A stretch of 64,000 nt of DNA from Ophiura sarsii (GCA_035610835.1 CM069454.1:186001-250000); one strand, 5' to 3'. Shown: positions 11,411 to 23,816, counted from the stretch's first letter. Notes: generated by a model from the sequence alone, not told the origin. Made by a program: numbers and translations.

Positions 11411-11808
11411 TTTTAATAATAATAATAATTAAGTATTTATAAACTTTCCAAAGTGATCAAAGCGCTGTAACTTTCGCTGCTGGTGAATCATCAGAATCAG
11501 GTCGCATCAACTAGGGTGCTGCCAATTTCTAGCGCAAACCTATCCGCACTTAGATTGTAACATCCACCATTTTTCAATGCAGCTCCCCAAATACCATCGG
11601 GTCAAGGAAGTTTTTGATAACCGAAACAACTAATCACAGATTTTGAAAGCAGGAGGAAACCCGAGATCCCGGAGAAAACCTGCGAGAGCGTGTATGGATC
11701 GTGATAAACCAAATGCACTTAAAGCCCGACCGAGCACAGATTTCGAACCCGGGATTCATTGGTGTAAAGCGAGGGTATCTACCGCTGCGCCAACACGCTC
11801 TAAGACAT
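11411..11808 (-). mobile_element. tRNA-derived SINE
   Basis: Read on the minus strand, it begins with a tRNA-like head: A box TTGGCGCAGCGGTAGATA (about 11777-11794) and B box GGGTTCGAAATC (about 11741-11752), spaced as in tRNA-type Pol III promoters. A GC-rich central part follows (TTTTCTCCGGGATCTCGGG, TTTCCTCCTGC, about 11648-11690) that resembles the conserved central domains of several metazoan SINE superfamilies. The 3' end is AGCGCTTTG ... TATAAATACTTAA and (TTA)n. It sits in unit 1 of the tandem array. The 63-codon frame on the plus strand here is a shadow. Confidence 0.8.
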
Positions 11809-12470
11809 TGAATTTGAACGTAGATACTATTTAAATATCAGATCACGCCATTGTTGTGTTACCTCGGTTATGCCTATTCAAAATCTAATTCAACAATTCT
11901 TGATCTGCATTTAACAATCCGGACAATTGACTTGACAATTGGCATGAACTATTTACGAATGTTTTCAAAGATGGATACAAGTTACATTAGTGTCTAAAGT
12001 GTTTGGCAATTATAATCAACTAGAGGGGCTATATTGACTCTTATCTCGTAAATATTTAATACTAACACTATTCATAAAACAACAAAACTCATACTGGATT
12101 GGATTGAATGACTAAATGTAATAAATATTGCGTGCAAAGCATTATTGACTATTAGCCGTACTAAATAGTTAACAATTGCAAGAAGATCTCAGCTTCATAC
12201 CGTGTTTCGACCTTACGCCGTCTTGTGCAACCATACGGTCGCTCACTAGCCATGTTAAGCGCCACAGATACACCCTAGACATGCTAGACACACCAACCAT
12301 TCGCCCACTCGAACACCTCCACTCAATACAATTTACGAGGCGTGAATTTTCACATAGCCGCTCGTGAAAGTTGCCAATTATTATCCACGCATCTAAACAA
12401 TAAATGCACCGTGGGGACATGTGATCATTGCAAAGCCAATCATTGATCATGTAATATACCGTAGCTTATA

Positions 12471-12793
12471 CACCTATCATCAGTTGTAAGACGCAATATA
12501 CGACCCCCGGGAGAGGTGCGTCGTGGGTGCGTCGTTTACCAATAATTCTTGACGTGGGGAACGTCAGTGGCAGCCTTTGGTCCGTCAAAAAAATGACGGA
12601 GGGTGCGTAAAGGTCCGTCATTTTACATGGGTGCGAATGGGCTGATAGTTGACTGAGGGTGCGTATTTGGATGGCAATGGTCCGTCGTTTTTTTGACACA
12701 GGCTGCGTCATGGTACATGAGAAGTTGACGCACCTCGGTAAAGTGACGCACCACTCCCGGGGGTCGTATAGTGCGTCTTACAACTGATAGGTG
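12471..12793. mobile_element. TA-flanked GC-rich MITE in array unit 2
   Basis: CACCTATCATCAGTTGTAAG at the left and the inverse at the right, continuing through GACGC, TACGACCCCCGGGAG and GGTGCGTC. TA at 12469-12470 and 12794-12795. The interior has many GGTCCGTC / GGTGCGT words. Frames across it on the minus strand are not genes. Confidence 0.9.
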
Positions 12794-13620
12794 TATTATG
12801 TGACGGTGTTCTAAAGGAGAGACACGTGATGTCATTTTTTTATATTTGCCAATTTGTTGCTCAATACATTGTATTTTTTAGATATTGGTAACATATCTAA
12901 AATGCGTCCTGGTAGTCTTACCTAGAATTCGATTTCTTTACTAACAAATTCAACGGCTCTTTTCATGAGCAATATTTGAAAAACAATCATGAATTACTTG
13001 CCCGTTTCTAATCAGCTAGAGGGGAAATCGTGATTCCGCGTGTATAGTAAATGTAATACTAACATTGCTACAACAACATCATGCCGAATTTGTTGAATGA
13101 CTATGTAAGAAATATTGCGTGCAAATCATTAAAAACTTTTCCGTTAAAATATTCCATAATTTCAACCCGGCGTCATACCATGCTTCAACTTTTACATCTA
13201 TCCGGTTTTTTCACCAGTAATGTCGCTCACTATCCATGATAAGCGCCACAGACACACCCCGGTCACACCCACCATTTGCCCACTAGAAAAACACCTCTAC
13301 TCAATACAATTTACATGCCGTGAATTTTCACATAGCCGCTCGTGGAAGTTGCCAACTGTTCTCCACGCATCTAAATGTTAAATGCACCGTGGGGACATGT
13401 GATCATTGCAAAGCCAATCATGTGATAACGCTGACGGTGTTATAAGAGAGGCACGTAATGCCATGTTTAATGTTTGCCGATTCATTGCTCAGTCAATACA
13501 TTGTATTTTGTAGATATTGGTTAGGCCTACGTACCTCGAATTCTGCCTTCTCGCTATCAAATTCGACGCCTCTTTTCATGAACAATATTGGAAGAGATTT
13601 TAAAAAGTCATGTAGTAGGC

Positions 13621-14112
13621 CAAGCGTGTGCAACCTGCGGCCCGCGAAGCAATCCCAAAATTCCCATTGATGCGGCCCGTTTTAACCGGAACTCCCTAGG
13701 TTACACTAATAGCGAATTGATTTAGCCAGAGGGGTTGAGATTGGCACTGTCGGTTAATTAGACAAGAGGAATCATGGAATTATGATGGTCAAAAGTGCAC
13801 AGACCTAATTGTTTCGCGCGCTACTTGCGCATGTGTACCCCAAATGAATTTTCTTTTGGTAGAAACTTGTTTAAAGCAGAAATGTACCTCAATCATAGCA
13901 AAAATGAGTGTAAAATTGAAATTTTCGCGCGCTATGCGCGCATTTCTTTCATCAAAACAAATTTGTGATTGCGTGTTAAAATCCCTGGTTAAAATGGCGA
14001 AGAGAAGCGGGTATCCGGATGTGTTTTGGAATGTTTGACATTCACTGCGGCCCGTGAATGGATCTCAAAATCACAATGCGGCCCGCGTGGTAGACAAGGT
14101 TGCACATGCTTG
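13621..14112. mobile_element. hAT-like MITE, CAAGC(G/A)TGTGCAACC ends, core 2
   Basis: Left end CAAGCGTGTGCAACC and right end GGTTGCACATGCTTG are inverted, with a perfect 8-bp duplication TAGTAGGC at 13613-13620 and 14113-14120. Subterminal CTGCGGCCCGCG pairs with GCGGCCCGCG. The interior from about 13732 to 13955 (TTGAGATTGGCACTGTCGG ... TTTCGCGCGCTATGCGCGCA) is shared with the element at 33656-33995, whose ends are different. It interrupts array unit 3. Confidence 0.9.
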
Positions 14113-14164
14113 TAGTAGGCTATATACGTTTCTAATCAACTTAGAGGGGACATCTTGAATTATA

Positions 14165-14682
14165 AAGTGCTCAACAAAAGATAGTCGTACACTTTTTTTA
14201 GATCATTTAAAGTATCTTTCATTTATTTATTTTACCAAACAGGCTAAATAGACATTTGGATGATTTTTTAGGCTCATTTTGAAACCAAAAATAACACCTA
14301 GCAACAAAGATAACCATGATTAGCGCCATTGAAAGAAAATTAGTCACTTTTCAAAAGCCACATTTTAATTACACTACCCGGGAATTAACCCGAATTTGAA
14401 TTAGGGAAATGCGCAGCGATCAACACGGGACTGATACGGCTTATTTAACAATTGGTGTTTTCTTCCGCGTAGTGTATTGAAAATGTGACTTTTGAAAAGT
14501 GACTAATTTTCTATAAATGGTGCTAATCATGCTTTATCTTTTTTGTTAGGTGTCATGTTTGGTATCAAAATGTGCCGAAAAGATTTATCCAAATGTCTAT
14601 TTAGCCTGTTTGGTAAAACAATAATCGAAAGTTACTTTAAATGACCTTAACAAAGTGTACGAATTTCTTTTGTTGAGCGCTT
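14165..14682. mobile_element. TA-flanked AAGTGCTCAACAAAAGA MITE in array unit 4
   Basis: AAGTGCTCAACAAAAGA at the left and TCTTTTGTTGAGCGCTT at the right, flanked by TA. Subterminal inverted similarity continues (ACCAAACAGGCTAAATAGAC and its inverse). A divergent relative is at about 26825-27161. Confidence 0.85.
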
Positions 14683-15240
14683 TATTACAACAACAAAACT
14701 GATGCTGAATTTGAATGGCTTCATGTAATTGCGTGCAAAGCATTGTAAACTAACAAATAAAACTTGTCAGTTAAAAATATTCCATAATTTCGACCCGGCT
14801 TCATACCGTGCTTCGACCTATACCGTTTGTTTTCACCCATAAGGTCGCTCACTAACCATGCTAACCGTCATGCAGACACACCATTGACACACCCACCATT
14901 TGCCCACTACAACCCCTCTGCGCGATAACATTTACGGGCCGTGAAATTTCACATAGCCGCCGATGCCAAAGTAACCATATTCCACGTACCCCAAATTATT
15001 TTAAATACACAGTGGGAACATAGTCAGGGTACAGCCAATCGTGTGATCTATTGATGTTTTAAAAAGTGGAAAGGCGCGGAGTGTTCCTTTTTTTCATTCA
15101 ATACATTGTACTCGCAGTATCGGTTAATATCTGAAACTGCGACATTGCTGTTCTGTCTGAGTCTTGTGGCAATCTAATACATAGCACCTCTTTTAGATTT
15201 TTACTTACAAAATTCACGTATGTCAAAGATGCAATATATT

Positions 15241-15698
15241 CAGGGATGGAAATAAGCCTGTGACCCGCCCGCCCGCCCGCCCATAGCGGGTAACTTTCGT
15301 GTCGGGCGGGTGAAGATGCAAAGGTACCCGTCCGACTGGCGGGTAACACTTTTGAACCTCATAGTGTAAGTAGCAGTACGTTCAGTGTAATTTCATCATC
15401 AGATGACTGTGTCATGATGATAGAGGAGATCGGGTTGATAGGAGATTAAAGAGAGTATTGGATTGATGAACATGATGAATACGAGGAGCTGTTACGGGCT
15501 AGGGTTCTGAGGAACATCGTACAATAAAGACAAAAACATGTAATTGTATCATCATTCAAAAGTAGTCTTGCTCTTAATTGTTTGCTGCAAAATATTATGA
15601 AAAAACCTTGGGCTGGTGGAATTTTTGTCGGGCAGGTAAATTCTGTGAGTTACCTGCCCGACTGGCTAGTTTTAAAAAAATCTGAAGTTCCACCACTG
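15241..15698. mobile_element. hAT-like element with CAGGGATGGAAATAAG end
   Basis: Left CAGGGATGGAAATAAG and right CTGAAGTTCCACCACTG are a weak inverted pair. The flanking octamers AATATATT and AATATGTT differ at one position, consistent with an old hAT-type 8-bp duplication. A (CCCG)n run at 15267-15283 and GGCGGGT / ACCCGCC words mark the interior. It lies in the last array unit. Confidence 0.65.
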
Positions 15699-15769
15699 AA
15701 TATGTTTAATTACAGTTGCAATTTGAATGATTAACACATTTCAAGGAATCACCCTTTTTATCTGGTTCA

Positions 15770-16900
15770 TATTTCACGAAATATCGTTTCCAGAAATAAC
15801 GCGGGAAATATCACCATGAGCAGACGACCATAAAGAAAGCAATCATACTTCTCCAGCATGTGGCGCGCGTCATGACACACAGTAGTTTCGCGCTGTTTGA
15901 ATATTACGTTCATCGCGTGCAGTCCACGGGCAGAAGAATAAGTACCTAAGTCCAAGTCTGTCGGATACTTGCTCAAAATTAAATGCTGCCATATCCAGTG
16001 GTGATTGCTGAAACCAATTTAAGGTTGCTACATTTGTAATATGAACGTATTTGTTTAATATTTTGACAAATTAATTCACATACCATCTAAACACGCTGAG
16101 TAGACAAGACAAAAGACATCACAGGCTAAGACTAAGAGTATCTATTTTTATGAAATAACTGTAAGCACGTGATTCAATAGTCATTATGATGCTACACTAA
16201 AAGTGTAGCTAGTGAAGACTACTGAAGAGTACACGTGGTAATATTTCGTTACATAAATTAATCTTCGATTTTGCAAAGCAAAAAAAAAGAGGAGCACCAT
16301 ATAAGTGACCAAAACTCCAAAGACAAAGTTCTTTCACCTCAAGGCGTTTTCACTAAGAAACCGACTATAGCACTTGTTTCACAACAAATCTTTACAAAAT
16401 TGCCCTTTGTGACATTTATATGACTGAAAGGGTATTAGAATGAACGTTTCGTTCGTATACAACATTTACCATGTAAGTCACGCATTCGAAATGACCAATT
16501 ATGCATCATTTGTCGTGTAACGTTTGTTTGAAGAAACCAAATGTGAAAGACTTGATGGATTTGTAAGTGATAAGGTTTGCATTTCTGGTTCATATATCAT
16601 GCCATAATATCACTCAAACATGACAGCGACTGTACACACTCTTCAAATACACCTTATCTTACGTAGAATCATATTCCACCATCAAAGATGTTCAATGTTC
16701 AAGGATGTGAGTTACAGACTCGTCTATAGTGCACGGTTCGGGCCATTAAGAGGGTCTACAGCTAGCCTCACACTGACAACGTTTACCTCCTTCGTTTCAC
16801 GTTTAAGAGGGCAACATAATGTACGTATCATACGGCAATGGATATGGGTTGGGTTTTTTCTTCACGATATGGATGGAGGGGATGGCGAGTATCACATTAC
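15770..16900. other. No gene recognised
   Basis: A 113-codon frame runs 16620-16961 (+), but it continues into the MITE at 16909 and shows no domain. I do not call a gene. Confidence 0.4.
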
Positions 16901-16908
16901 GCTACAAG

Positions 16909-17212
16909 GCCCGCTTAGCAGCGCTATAAATTGTTGCCCTAAAAACCGTCAACAAATTTAAATATTCGCCTTCCATCAAAGCTGGTTGCTATAAATGACA
17001 TAATTCTCGTGTGCAACCAACCGGCTGTATTGCAATGCCCATTGAGTAGTTTAAACGCCTGAGCATGGATGTAATTTGCAACATAATGGAAACTCACCCA
17101 TGCAGTTAGCAAGAAGTACTGCTCGAATTTAAATATACAACCAGGTAATCCTCTCGTAGTAATTGATAACAATAGGTTTACTAGACCGAATTAATAGCGC
17201 TCATAAGCGGGC
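16909..17212. mobile_element. MITE-like, GCCCGCTTA...GCGCTAT ends
   Basis: GCCCGCTTAGCAGCGCTAT at 16909-16927 and the inverse ATAGCGCTCATAAGCGGGC at 17194-17212 differ only in a 3-base spacer. No target duplication is evident. The minus-strand 77-codon frame in it is not credible. Confidence 0.55.
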
Positions 17213-17428
17213 AATTTATGTCATGTTAAGACCTCAAAATAATGTCATTAATGGGATTCGAAGATTCTCACAGACATTTCACTTATAATAACTTAAGCAC
17301 GAATTATAGCGTATCCTATGTTTGAAATTAATGACGAAAGAATATAGTTGAATGATCTTTATAATCCTTTAAGACATTTCGTAAAGGCTATAAATGTTCA
17401 TCCACAGGGAGCGTCGTAAATGTACCTA

Positions 17429-17938
17429 CCTCACACAAAGGGTTCCTGACCAGGTACTTCAATGTTAGCTAATTTAAAATCGATAATCCGTATCAAAATC
17501 CAAAGCAAATTCCCTGTCCCAAATATGACACCTCATTCATAAAGATTGAGTGGACACTTTTTAAGTTATGATGCTTTTAGTAACCACACCTAAAGAAGAA
17601 GAAAAAGTGTTTTTTTGTATGGAATGTCATTGATTTTTGTGGTTTCGAAACCGATTAGGCATGTACGGATGAATGGTTAGCTGTTCATTTCACACAAATT
17701 GGCATTGCTGAGCACACATTAGACAGTGGCATCTTATAGAAAATCATATTACTGCAACTTTGTGCTCGTTTATTCTGGTTAATTAAGTCATCATATAACT
17801 TTAAAAGTATCTACTAGTTGTTTTTTTATTGATGAGGTGTCATATTGTGGAGAGGAAGTGTGCTCGTTTAAAGTATAACATATTTTTAGCTAAATTAGCT
17901 AACATTTAAAAAACCTGATCAGGAACTTTTTATGTTAG
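17429..17938. mobile_element. Foldback element (CACCTAGCACA family), divergent copy
   Basis: GTTCCTGACCAGGTACTT and GTTAGCTAATTTAAAAT on the left mirror AGCTAACATTTAAAAA and CTGATCAGGAACTTT on the right. Shares body words (TTTAAAGTTATG-type, 'gaggtgtcata') with 6786 and 52483 but is much more diverged. Confidence 0.6.
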
Positions 17939-18115
17939 GGGATGGGTAACGCTTTGTAAGACGATACTTATTCTGTCAAAGTGATTTTTAATTCATAAAA
18001 AATATATATATAAAAACACCGGATGTAGCTGAAGGTAAAACACAAACACTTGGATGAGATCCAAGGTTACGATTCTCGATACAATACATTTGTGTACGAA
18101 CATATAACTATCATA

Positions 18116-18959
18116 CCCAGCGGGCAAAATGACATTGTAACAACGTTGTATCAATGTTTATAATCAACGTTGAAATATAGTTGAATTAACAGTTGGATTT
18201 GAAAGTTTTTACCAACCATATATTTCAACGTTGATTCAATGTTGAATTTTGGTCACGTAGTCGAAATTCGGTTGATATACCAACCAAATTTCAATTACTT
18301 AACCAGAATTCAACATTGAAATACGATGTTGAATCAACAGAAAATGTGTAGATTTCTTCCTAAAAATATACTTTGTGAAGCTTTTGTATCGCTTGGCAAC
18401 CACCAGGGGATAGGAGGGGAGAGGGGGGGGGGGGGGGGGGGGGGGGGCTACAAGGGCATTGACTTTTGGATGTTTATGTTCTTGCACAATGTATAATGCA
18501 TTTGTTTAGTGAACAATCACCTTTCTTCAACCAATGCGAAAATATGCATAAGTGTATATCAATATACATTCAATGGTGTTAAATTAATGAATCAACATCA
18601 ATAAAATAAAATAAAAGGTTTTAATGAATAAAAGGTGCAAATTAGCTCATTAGCATAACTGTAATGGTACAAACGAGCACCGGTACTAATTGTTGTACCA
18701 TTGCAATAATGCTAATGAGCGATGCACAAAATACTCGGCTAATATAAGGCCAGGTAAAATATGCAAATTAGCTCCAGACTGATTTTTGGAAACATGATTT
18801 TTGCAAGTCCATTCAACAACGTTGAATCAACGTCAATATTCAACGTTACTTCAACAAAGCACATAATGTAGTTGAAAAGATGTTGAAATCATGTTGTCTA
18901 ACAACGAACCATATTTCAACGTTGATTCAACGTTGAAATATGGTTGAGTGCCCACTGGG
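18116..18959. mobile_element. TA-flanked CCCAGTGGGC element with CAACGTTGA repeats
   Basis: CCCAGCGGGC at left and GCCCACTGGG at right, with TA at 18114-18115 and 18960-18961. Both arms carry repeated CAACGTTGA / TCAACGTTGAAAT words. The centre contains a 25-base G run (18423-18447) and a smaller inverted pair around 18632-18725 (TAGCTCATTAGCAT and its inverse). A well-known type of animal repeat; I do not assign a superfamily. Confidence 0.8.
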
Positions 18960-19049
18960 TAAGGATTGTAAACATTCGCGAAAAACATAATGTTTATTAA
19001 TATCATATCAATTTTTAATGGCATCATTAGTATTAAAGATAAACATTTA

Positions 19050-20334
19050 GGAATAGGTGTACTCTAGGTCTCAAATTGTGTACTGTATAAGTATCGTCCG
19101 ATATTGGAACACCAAGTATCGTTTGATACAAAGGCAGTGTTCCAGTATCCTCCGATACTGACGATACTGGCACATTTTAAATGTTACGGCGGATACTGGA
19201 ACACAATTATGTACCAGTATCGTTCAATACTGGAACAAATTACTACTGATAGTATGTGTACCAGTATCGCTCGATACAGGAACATAAAAACATTCCTGTA
19301 TCGCTACTCTCTAAATGTAAAAGAGTGAAATTCCACTCTAATGGAGTGAATATTCACTCTTCAAAGGATTGCCTACAGTGATTATTATAATAGAGTGAAA
19401 GTCACTCCTTGAAAGAGTGGAACCATTTTCACTCCAAAAAGAGTGAATTTTGTTCACTCCAGGAACGAGTGAATTTTCACTCTTTGAAGAGTGCTTACAG
19501 TGATCACTCCATTGGAGTGTACAATGAGTGAATATATAAGGAGTGAATTTCGCTCATTTAGAGTGAACTTCACCCTCATTGAGAGTGAACAATAATGGAA
19601 CATTTTAATAACTTAATCACATTCACATGAATAACTTGCAATTCAATAGAAATTTTGAATAACAACCAAAGAGTCATTATCCAAACTATACTTACCTTTT
19701 CTCGACCAAACAACTGCTGTCATTTGCCTATGTTACATTATCACTCATATTTCAGCATGATATTTCTCTATGTAAAGTATCTAAATCTACTTTCCATGGT
19801 GTTTTTTATCGATGTTTTTACGCGTTTCATTAATGTAATTTATATTTAATTATTATTTGGACTTTAAAATCATTGCAGAAACAATTAACATTGATATCAT
19901 CATTAATCATCACTTCAATAATGTTTAAATTTAATAAAATAAAGAATATTTTGAGTTTTCGAATATTTTTCTATTTGATTGTGTTCCGGCTCTCAAATTA
20001 AATCTGGTACAACTGATCACTCGCACAGAGTGAAAAGTCACTCGACACAGAGTGAAAATCACTCTTTTCGAGTGACAATAATTTCACTCTGAACTCATTA
20101 ACCGCACAGAGTGAAAAGTCACTCGACACCGAGTGAAAAATCACTCTTTACGAGTGACAATGACTTCACTCTGAACAACGAGTGACATTATCACTCTTTT
20201 ACATGAAGAGAGTAGATACTGGAACACAATTTGGTGTAGCAGTATCGGGCGATACTGGAACAAAGAAATTGTAGTAGTATCGTGCGATACTGGAATGTTT
20301 TTATCTGAGACCTAAAGTATACACTTTCCCCTAT
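19050..20334. mobile_element. Composite palindromic element with CCAGTATCG and GAGTGA arrays
   Basis: Outer ends: GTGTACTCTAGGTCTCA at left, TGAGACCTAAAGTATACAC at right. Next inward, both arms have near-palindromic units of the form CAGTATCGNNCGATACTGG (about 19090-19310 and 20215-20300). Inside these, both arms have dense GAGTGA/TCACTC words (about 19320-19595 and 20015-20215). The middle is AT-rich. The outer ends and the CAGTATCG units recur at 32257-34691. Confidence 0.7.
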
Positions 20335-20893
20335 AAAAACATATTAGTCTGATGAACCCTCGATGAACCAAGCACATCCGGGATAGTTATCCCCAAAAGC
20401 GTTTTATCATAAGTTTTCATTTAGCTGTAAAGGAAACTCTATGACTCAAAACGGTTACAAATTAACTGAAAATAAAAACGGTACCATACGCTGCAATAAA
20501 AGAAATCGCCTCTTCGTTTAGGATAAATATGTTTTGACGAAGGGTAACAAAATCACAGTGTAGATCATAATTAATGCATGTACAATATGGAAATTAACAT
20601 ACGATTTTGTTGCAAGGCATCGAATCGTTTCTATAACAAGATATTTAAAATAACTGGTCAAAGTCGGAGAAATAAATTAACAGAGGACACGAATAAGAAT
20701 CACGCGATATTTAGACATTGTGACAACGTAACGAAATCAGTTTTTGGTTTTAAAAAAAAAATGTTTTTCTTCTTTGTCATTTCGAAATTACAATGACAAT
20801 CTTTTAATATTATTTTAATTATTTCTCCACAATAACAACATGATATATGTTCATATTTTCGTATCAAGATCTCATACATTTTAAAGACATCTA

Positions 20894-21645
20894 CACTCTT
20901 AGAAAAAATGGTTCGTTTAAGAACCCTTTTTTGTCCCGCGGGGAGCACCTTTTGGCCTAAAAGGTTCTAAAAAGAACCTTAGAATGGTTCTTTGAAGAAC
21001 TTTCAAATTTTAAATAAGACATAAAGGTATATTTACTTTTTTGTTTTTATGTAATATGCAAATTCAAGAGAAATGTAAACAAATTTAGTCCTTTTCAACT
21101 GTTAAAAATCATTTCTTCTTGGCTAAAAACATTTTTTACCGTTTTACCAAGAACCATTGAGGGTTCTCCATAATTTTTCCCCAAAAGGTTCTTGAAGCTT
21201 GAGGAACCATTTTCTTGGCTAAAGAACCCTTTTAGAACCTTTTTTGGTTCTAAAAGCAACCCAATGAAATTCTATAGGGTTCCTTTTAGAACCAAAAAAG
21301 GTTCTAAAAGGGTTCTTAAGCCAAGAAAATGGTTCCTCAAGCTTCAAGAACCTTTTGGGAAAAAATTATGGAGAACCCTCAATGGTTCTTGGTAAAACGG
21401 TAAAAAATGTTTTTAGCCAAGAAGAAATGATTTTTAACAGTTGAAAAGGATTAAATTTGTTTACATTTCTCTTGAATTTGCATATTACATAAAAACAAAA
21501 AAGTAAATATACCTTTAGTTCTTATTTAAAATTTGAAAGTTCTTCAAAGAACCATTCTAAGGTTCTTTTTAGAACCTTTTAGGCCAAAAGGTGCTCCCCG
21601 CGGGACAAAAAAGGGTTCTTAAACGAACCATTTTTTCTAAGAGTG
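20894..21645. mobile_element. Near-perfect 752-bp palindrome, TA-flanked
   Basis: Left arm 20894-21256 and right arm 21283-21645 are each 363 bp with very few differences; the spacer is 26 bp. Ends CACTCTTAGAAAAAATGG and inverse, TA at 20892-20893 and 21646-21647. The body is made of GGTTCT / AGAACC words. The quality of the match says the insertion or last arm conversion was recent. The 67-codon frame across it is a by-product. Confidence 0.9.
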
Positions 21646-21935
21646 TATAGATACAAATACTGATTTAAAATAGGCCTACATAAAATTAATTCATAGACTC
21701 CACCACAAAACCTGAATCTGAATTCAAATGTCAAAGTCGTCATCGACTTTGACAAAAAGAGACAACAACCGTCAGTTTTAGTTTTACCTTAAAGGCATGC
21801 TCCCATTCCAGGTTGCTGCCGCCTACAGTTCTCTTGGGAATTTGACGTCAAGGTTAGAATCTGTTCATAGTAACTCTGTAGTACTGTCCAGTAAGTTCGT
21901 CTGTGGGGGCTCATCTAGTAGGTTCTCAGGTTTAA

Positions 21936-22159
21936 CACTTTCCACAGGGCTATTAGTTTTATAGTATATAAAACAGATTTTTCAGAAACCTTTCCCAACT
22001 TTTAAAGTCTTATCTCAAGAATTACTGAACCAATACAGTATGTTTGTACTTATTTCAATGCATTTTCCATCCAATGCTGATGAAATTCAATACTTTTGAC
22101 TTTTTTGAATTGTGACATTTTGGAACTGTCGTCTGCAGACAACTACCGCGTGGAAAGTG
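21936..22159 (+). mobile_element. CACTTTCCACGCGG MITE, copy 3
   Basis: CACTTTCCACAGGG at left and CCGCGTGGAAAGTG at right, with TTAA on both sides (21932-21935 and 22160-22163). The interior matches the other copies, including CAGAAACCTTTCCC and ATTACTGAACCAATAC. Confidence 0.85.
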
Positions 22160-22164
22160 TTAAT

Positions 22165-23460
22165 ATAAAGTTACAATATTGCAAAAACAGGAGCGAATAG
22201 TTCTGTTTTTGTGCGATGTGGATATCATGTATAAATGTACATTCAGTAACATCCTACTAGCATGCAATGTATTGAAACTCCAGGATTCAAAGGATTACCA
22301 TTTGGCATAGCACGGAATAAGGATTACATAATGCAGTTTACGTGATATGTTTGATATGTAAATGTTGAACATCTGTTCAGTTCTTATGACAACTGGAGTA
22401 AGGAATGTGAAGACTGTGACTTTCCAGTTGGTTCTTTCACGACATCGTGAAATATCACGGGCCGTAAAATTAATCATGCAGGGGTGTTCTTGTGGGCAAA
22501 TGGTGGGTGTGTTCATATATTATTTGCATTTGCGCGCGCACACCCGGCATGAAAGGATATTGCCGGATACGTGCTTATTCATTGGTCACGCATTGCAAAC
22601 TCGTACTCAATGACAAAGTTAATATAACACTGTTGCCTACAGATAGTAAAGTAGTGGCTGGATAGTTACTCATGCGTATGACCAAGAGGTGGATTCAGAA
22701 GTATTATTATTGATTACCGATAACAAAACGTCTCACAACTAAACGTTGAGTTGGATTGGAATTGACTGCTGGGTAATTACATTAGGCGATTACATTAGGA
22801 TTTTAATCAAATCGGAAGGTTAGCGGTTCGAATCAGTTTGCTTGGAATAGTTATCATCTATTTTAAAGGTAAGTCAGAATATCAACTTGACAGCGTATTC
22901 CAACCGACGATGTTGTTTTTATATGAATTTTTGCAAAGCGAGTATTATCTAAAATATCATCGACGCTGACCAAGACAGAAACGGTGATAAAGATTGAACT
23001 TTGCTCCGTAAGATGCTAGTAAACACCTTAATACAATACGCAAGGTCGTAAAATAAAGGACTTAAAACATGATCACTGGCCACTAAACTGGACAGACAAT
23101 GTTTGCATCTCTCTCATGATCTCATGTCTATGATATACAGATTAATCATTATTTTTAATACACCTGAAAAAACCCACAAAATATTAACATATGTTTGGTT
23201 TCAAACGTCCAAGATTAGGTATTTAGATACAATTGCATATAATATATGGCTGATTTGTCTGAGTGAATATATCTTTGGGGTATGATTGATTAGTATATAA
23301 ATGAATATTGAAGAACAATATCTCTGTATCGATGTCAGGGGAAAACATCCAGGCTCCTTTCAAATGTTCTATGTTCTCGTATTCATCAACTAGTTCACAG
23401 AAATATCATGATATATTCACTGTTCCAGTGAAAGAGTGTATGACTTAATCATAATGTATA
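22165..23460. other. No gene recognised; reverse fragment of the 0.7-kb tandem repeat
   Basis: 22420-22510 read on the minus strand matches the 'ACCATTTGCCCAC ... CCGTGAAATTTCAC' part of the array at 10.6-15.8 kb. The rest is AT-rich without a credible frame. Confidence 0.45.
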
Positions 23461-23547
23461 AATCTTTGGCAACGATTGAGCTGGAATTGGATAACCAGTA
23501 CTTAATGGGCTATTGGCAACGATTGAGCTGAAATTGGATAACCAGTA

Positions 23548-23816
23548 GGGGAGAGCGGGGCGAGTCCGCCCTCTAATTTTCAGGCTTGCCTATTGGACTC
23601 ATTTTACAAGTTAGAACATTATCCTACTTCCAAATGAAAGCTACGTTTCTTAGCTATATACATACCCCCATATTTTCAGCACTCTAATTTTAATAGTTAC
23701 TTTGCTAGGACTGGTGCAACCAAATTACACCAGTCTGATACTTTTTCAACAGTCACGTGATGAGAAACACGTGGTGGGCGGACTCGCCCCGAGGGCGGAC
23801 TCGCCCCGCTCTCCCC
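23548..23816. mobile_element. TA-flanked GGGGAGAGCGGGGCGAGT MITE
   Basis: GGGGAGAGCGGGGCGAGT plus CCGCCC at the left and the exact inverse at the right. TA at 23546-23547 and 23817-23818. The uninterrupted sister unit reads CCAGTACTTAATGGG, so the TA duplication is proven within the window. A larger relative is inserted at 32430-33342. Confidence 0.92.

Larger units (their letters stand above)
10639..15770 (+). repeat. Degenerate tandem array of ~0.65-0.7 kb units
   Basis: Four units in the same direction. The landmark CACATAGCCGCTCGTG occurs near 10830, 12351, 13331 and 14951. Shared words in order are: ATACTAACA and ACAACAACAAAACT; ATTGCGTGCAAAGCATT; a 'cataccgtgcttcgacc' region; CGCTCACTA; ACACACCCACCATTTGCCC; the landmark; CTCCACGCATCTA; GCACCGTGGGGACATGTGATC; and TTTCTAATCAGCTAGAGGGG. 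Subtracting the insertions listed separately leaves about 600-720 bp per unit. A partial reverse-oriented copy lies at about 22420-22510. No coding frame is conserved between units. Confidence 0.8.
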
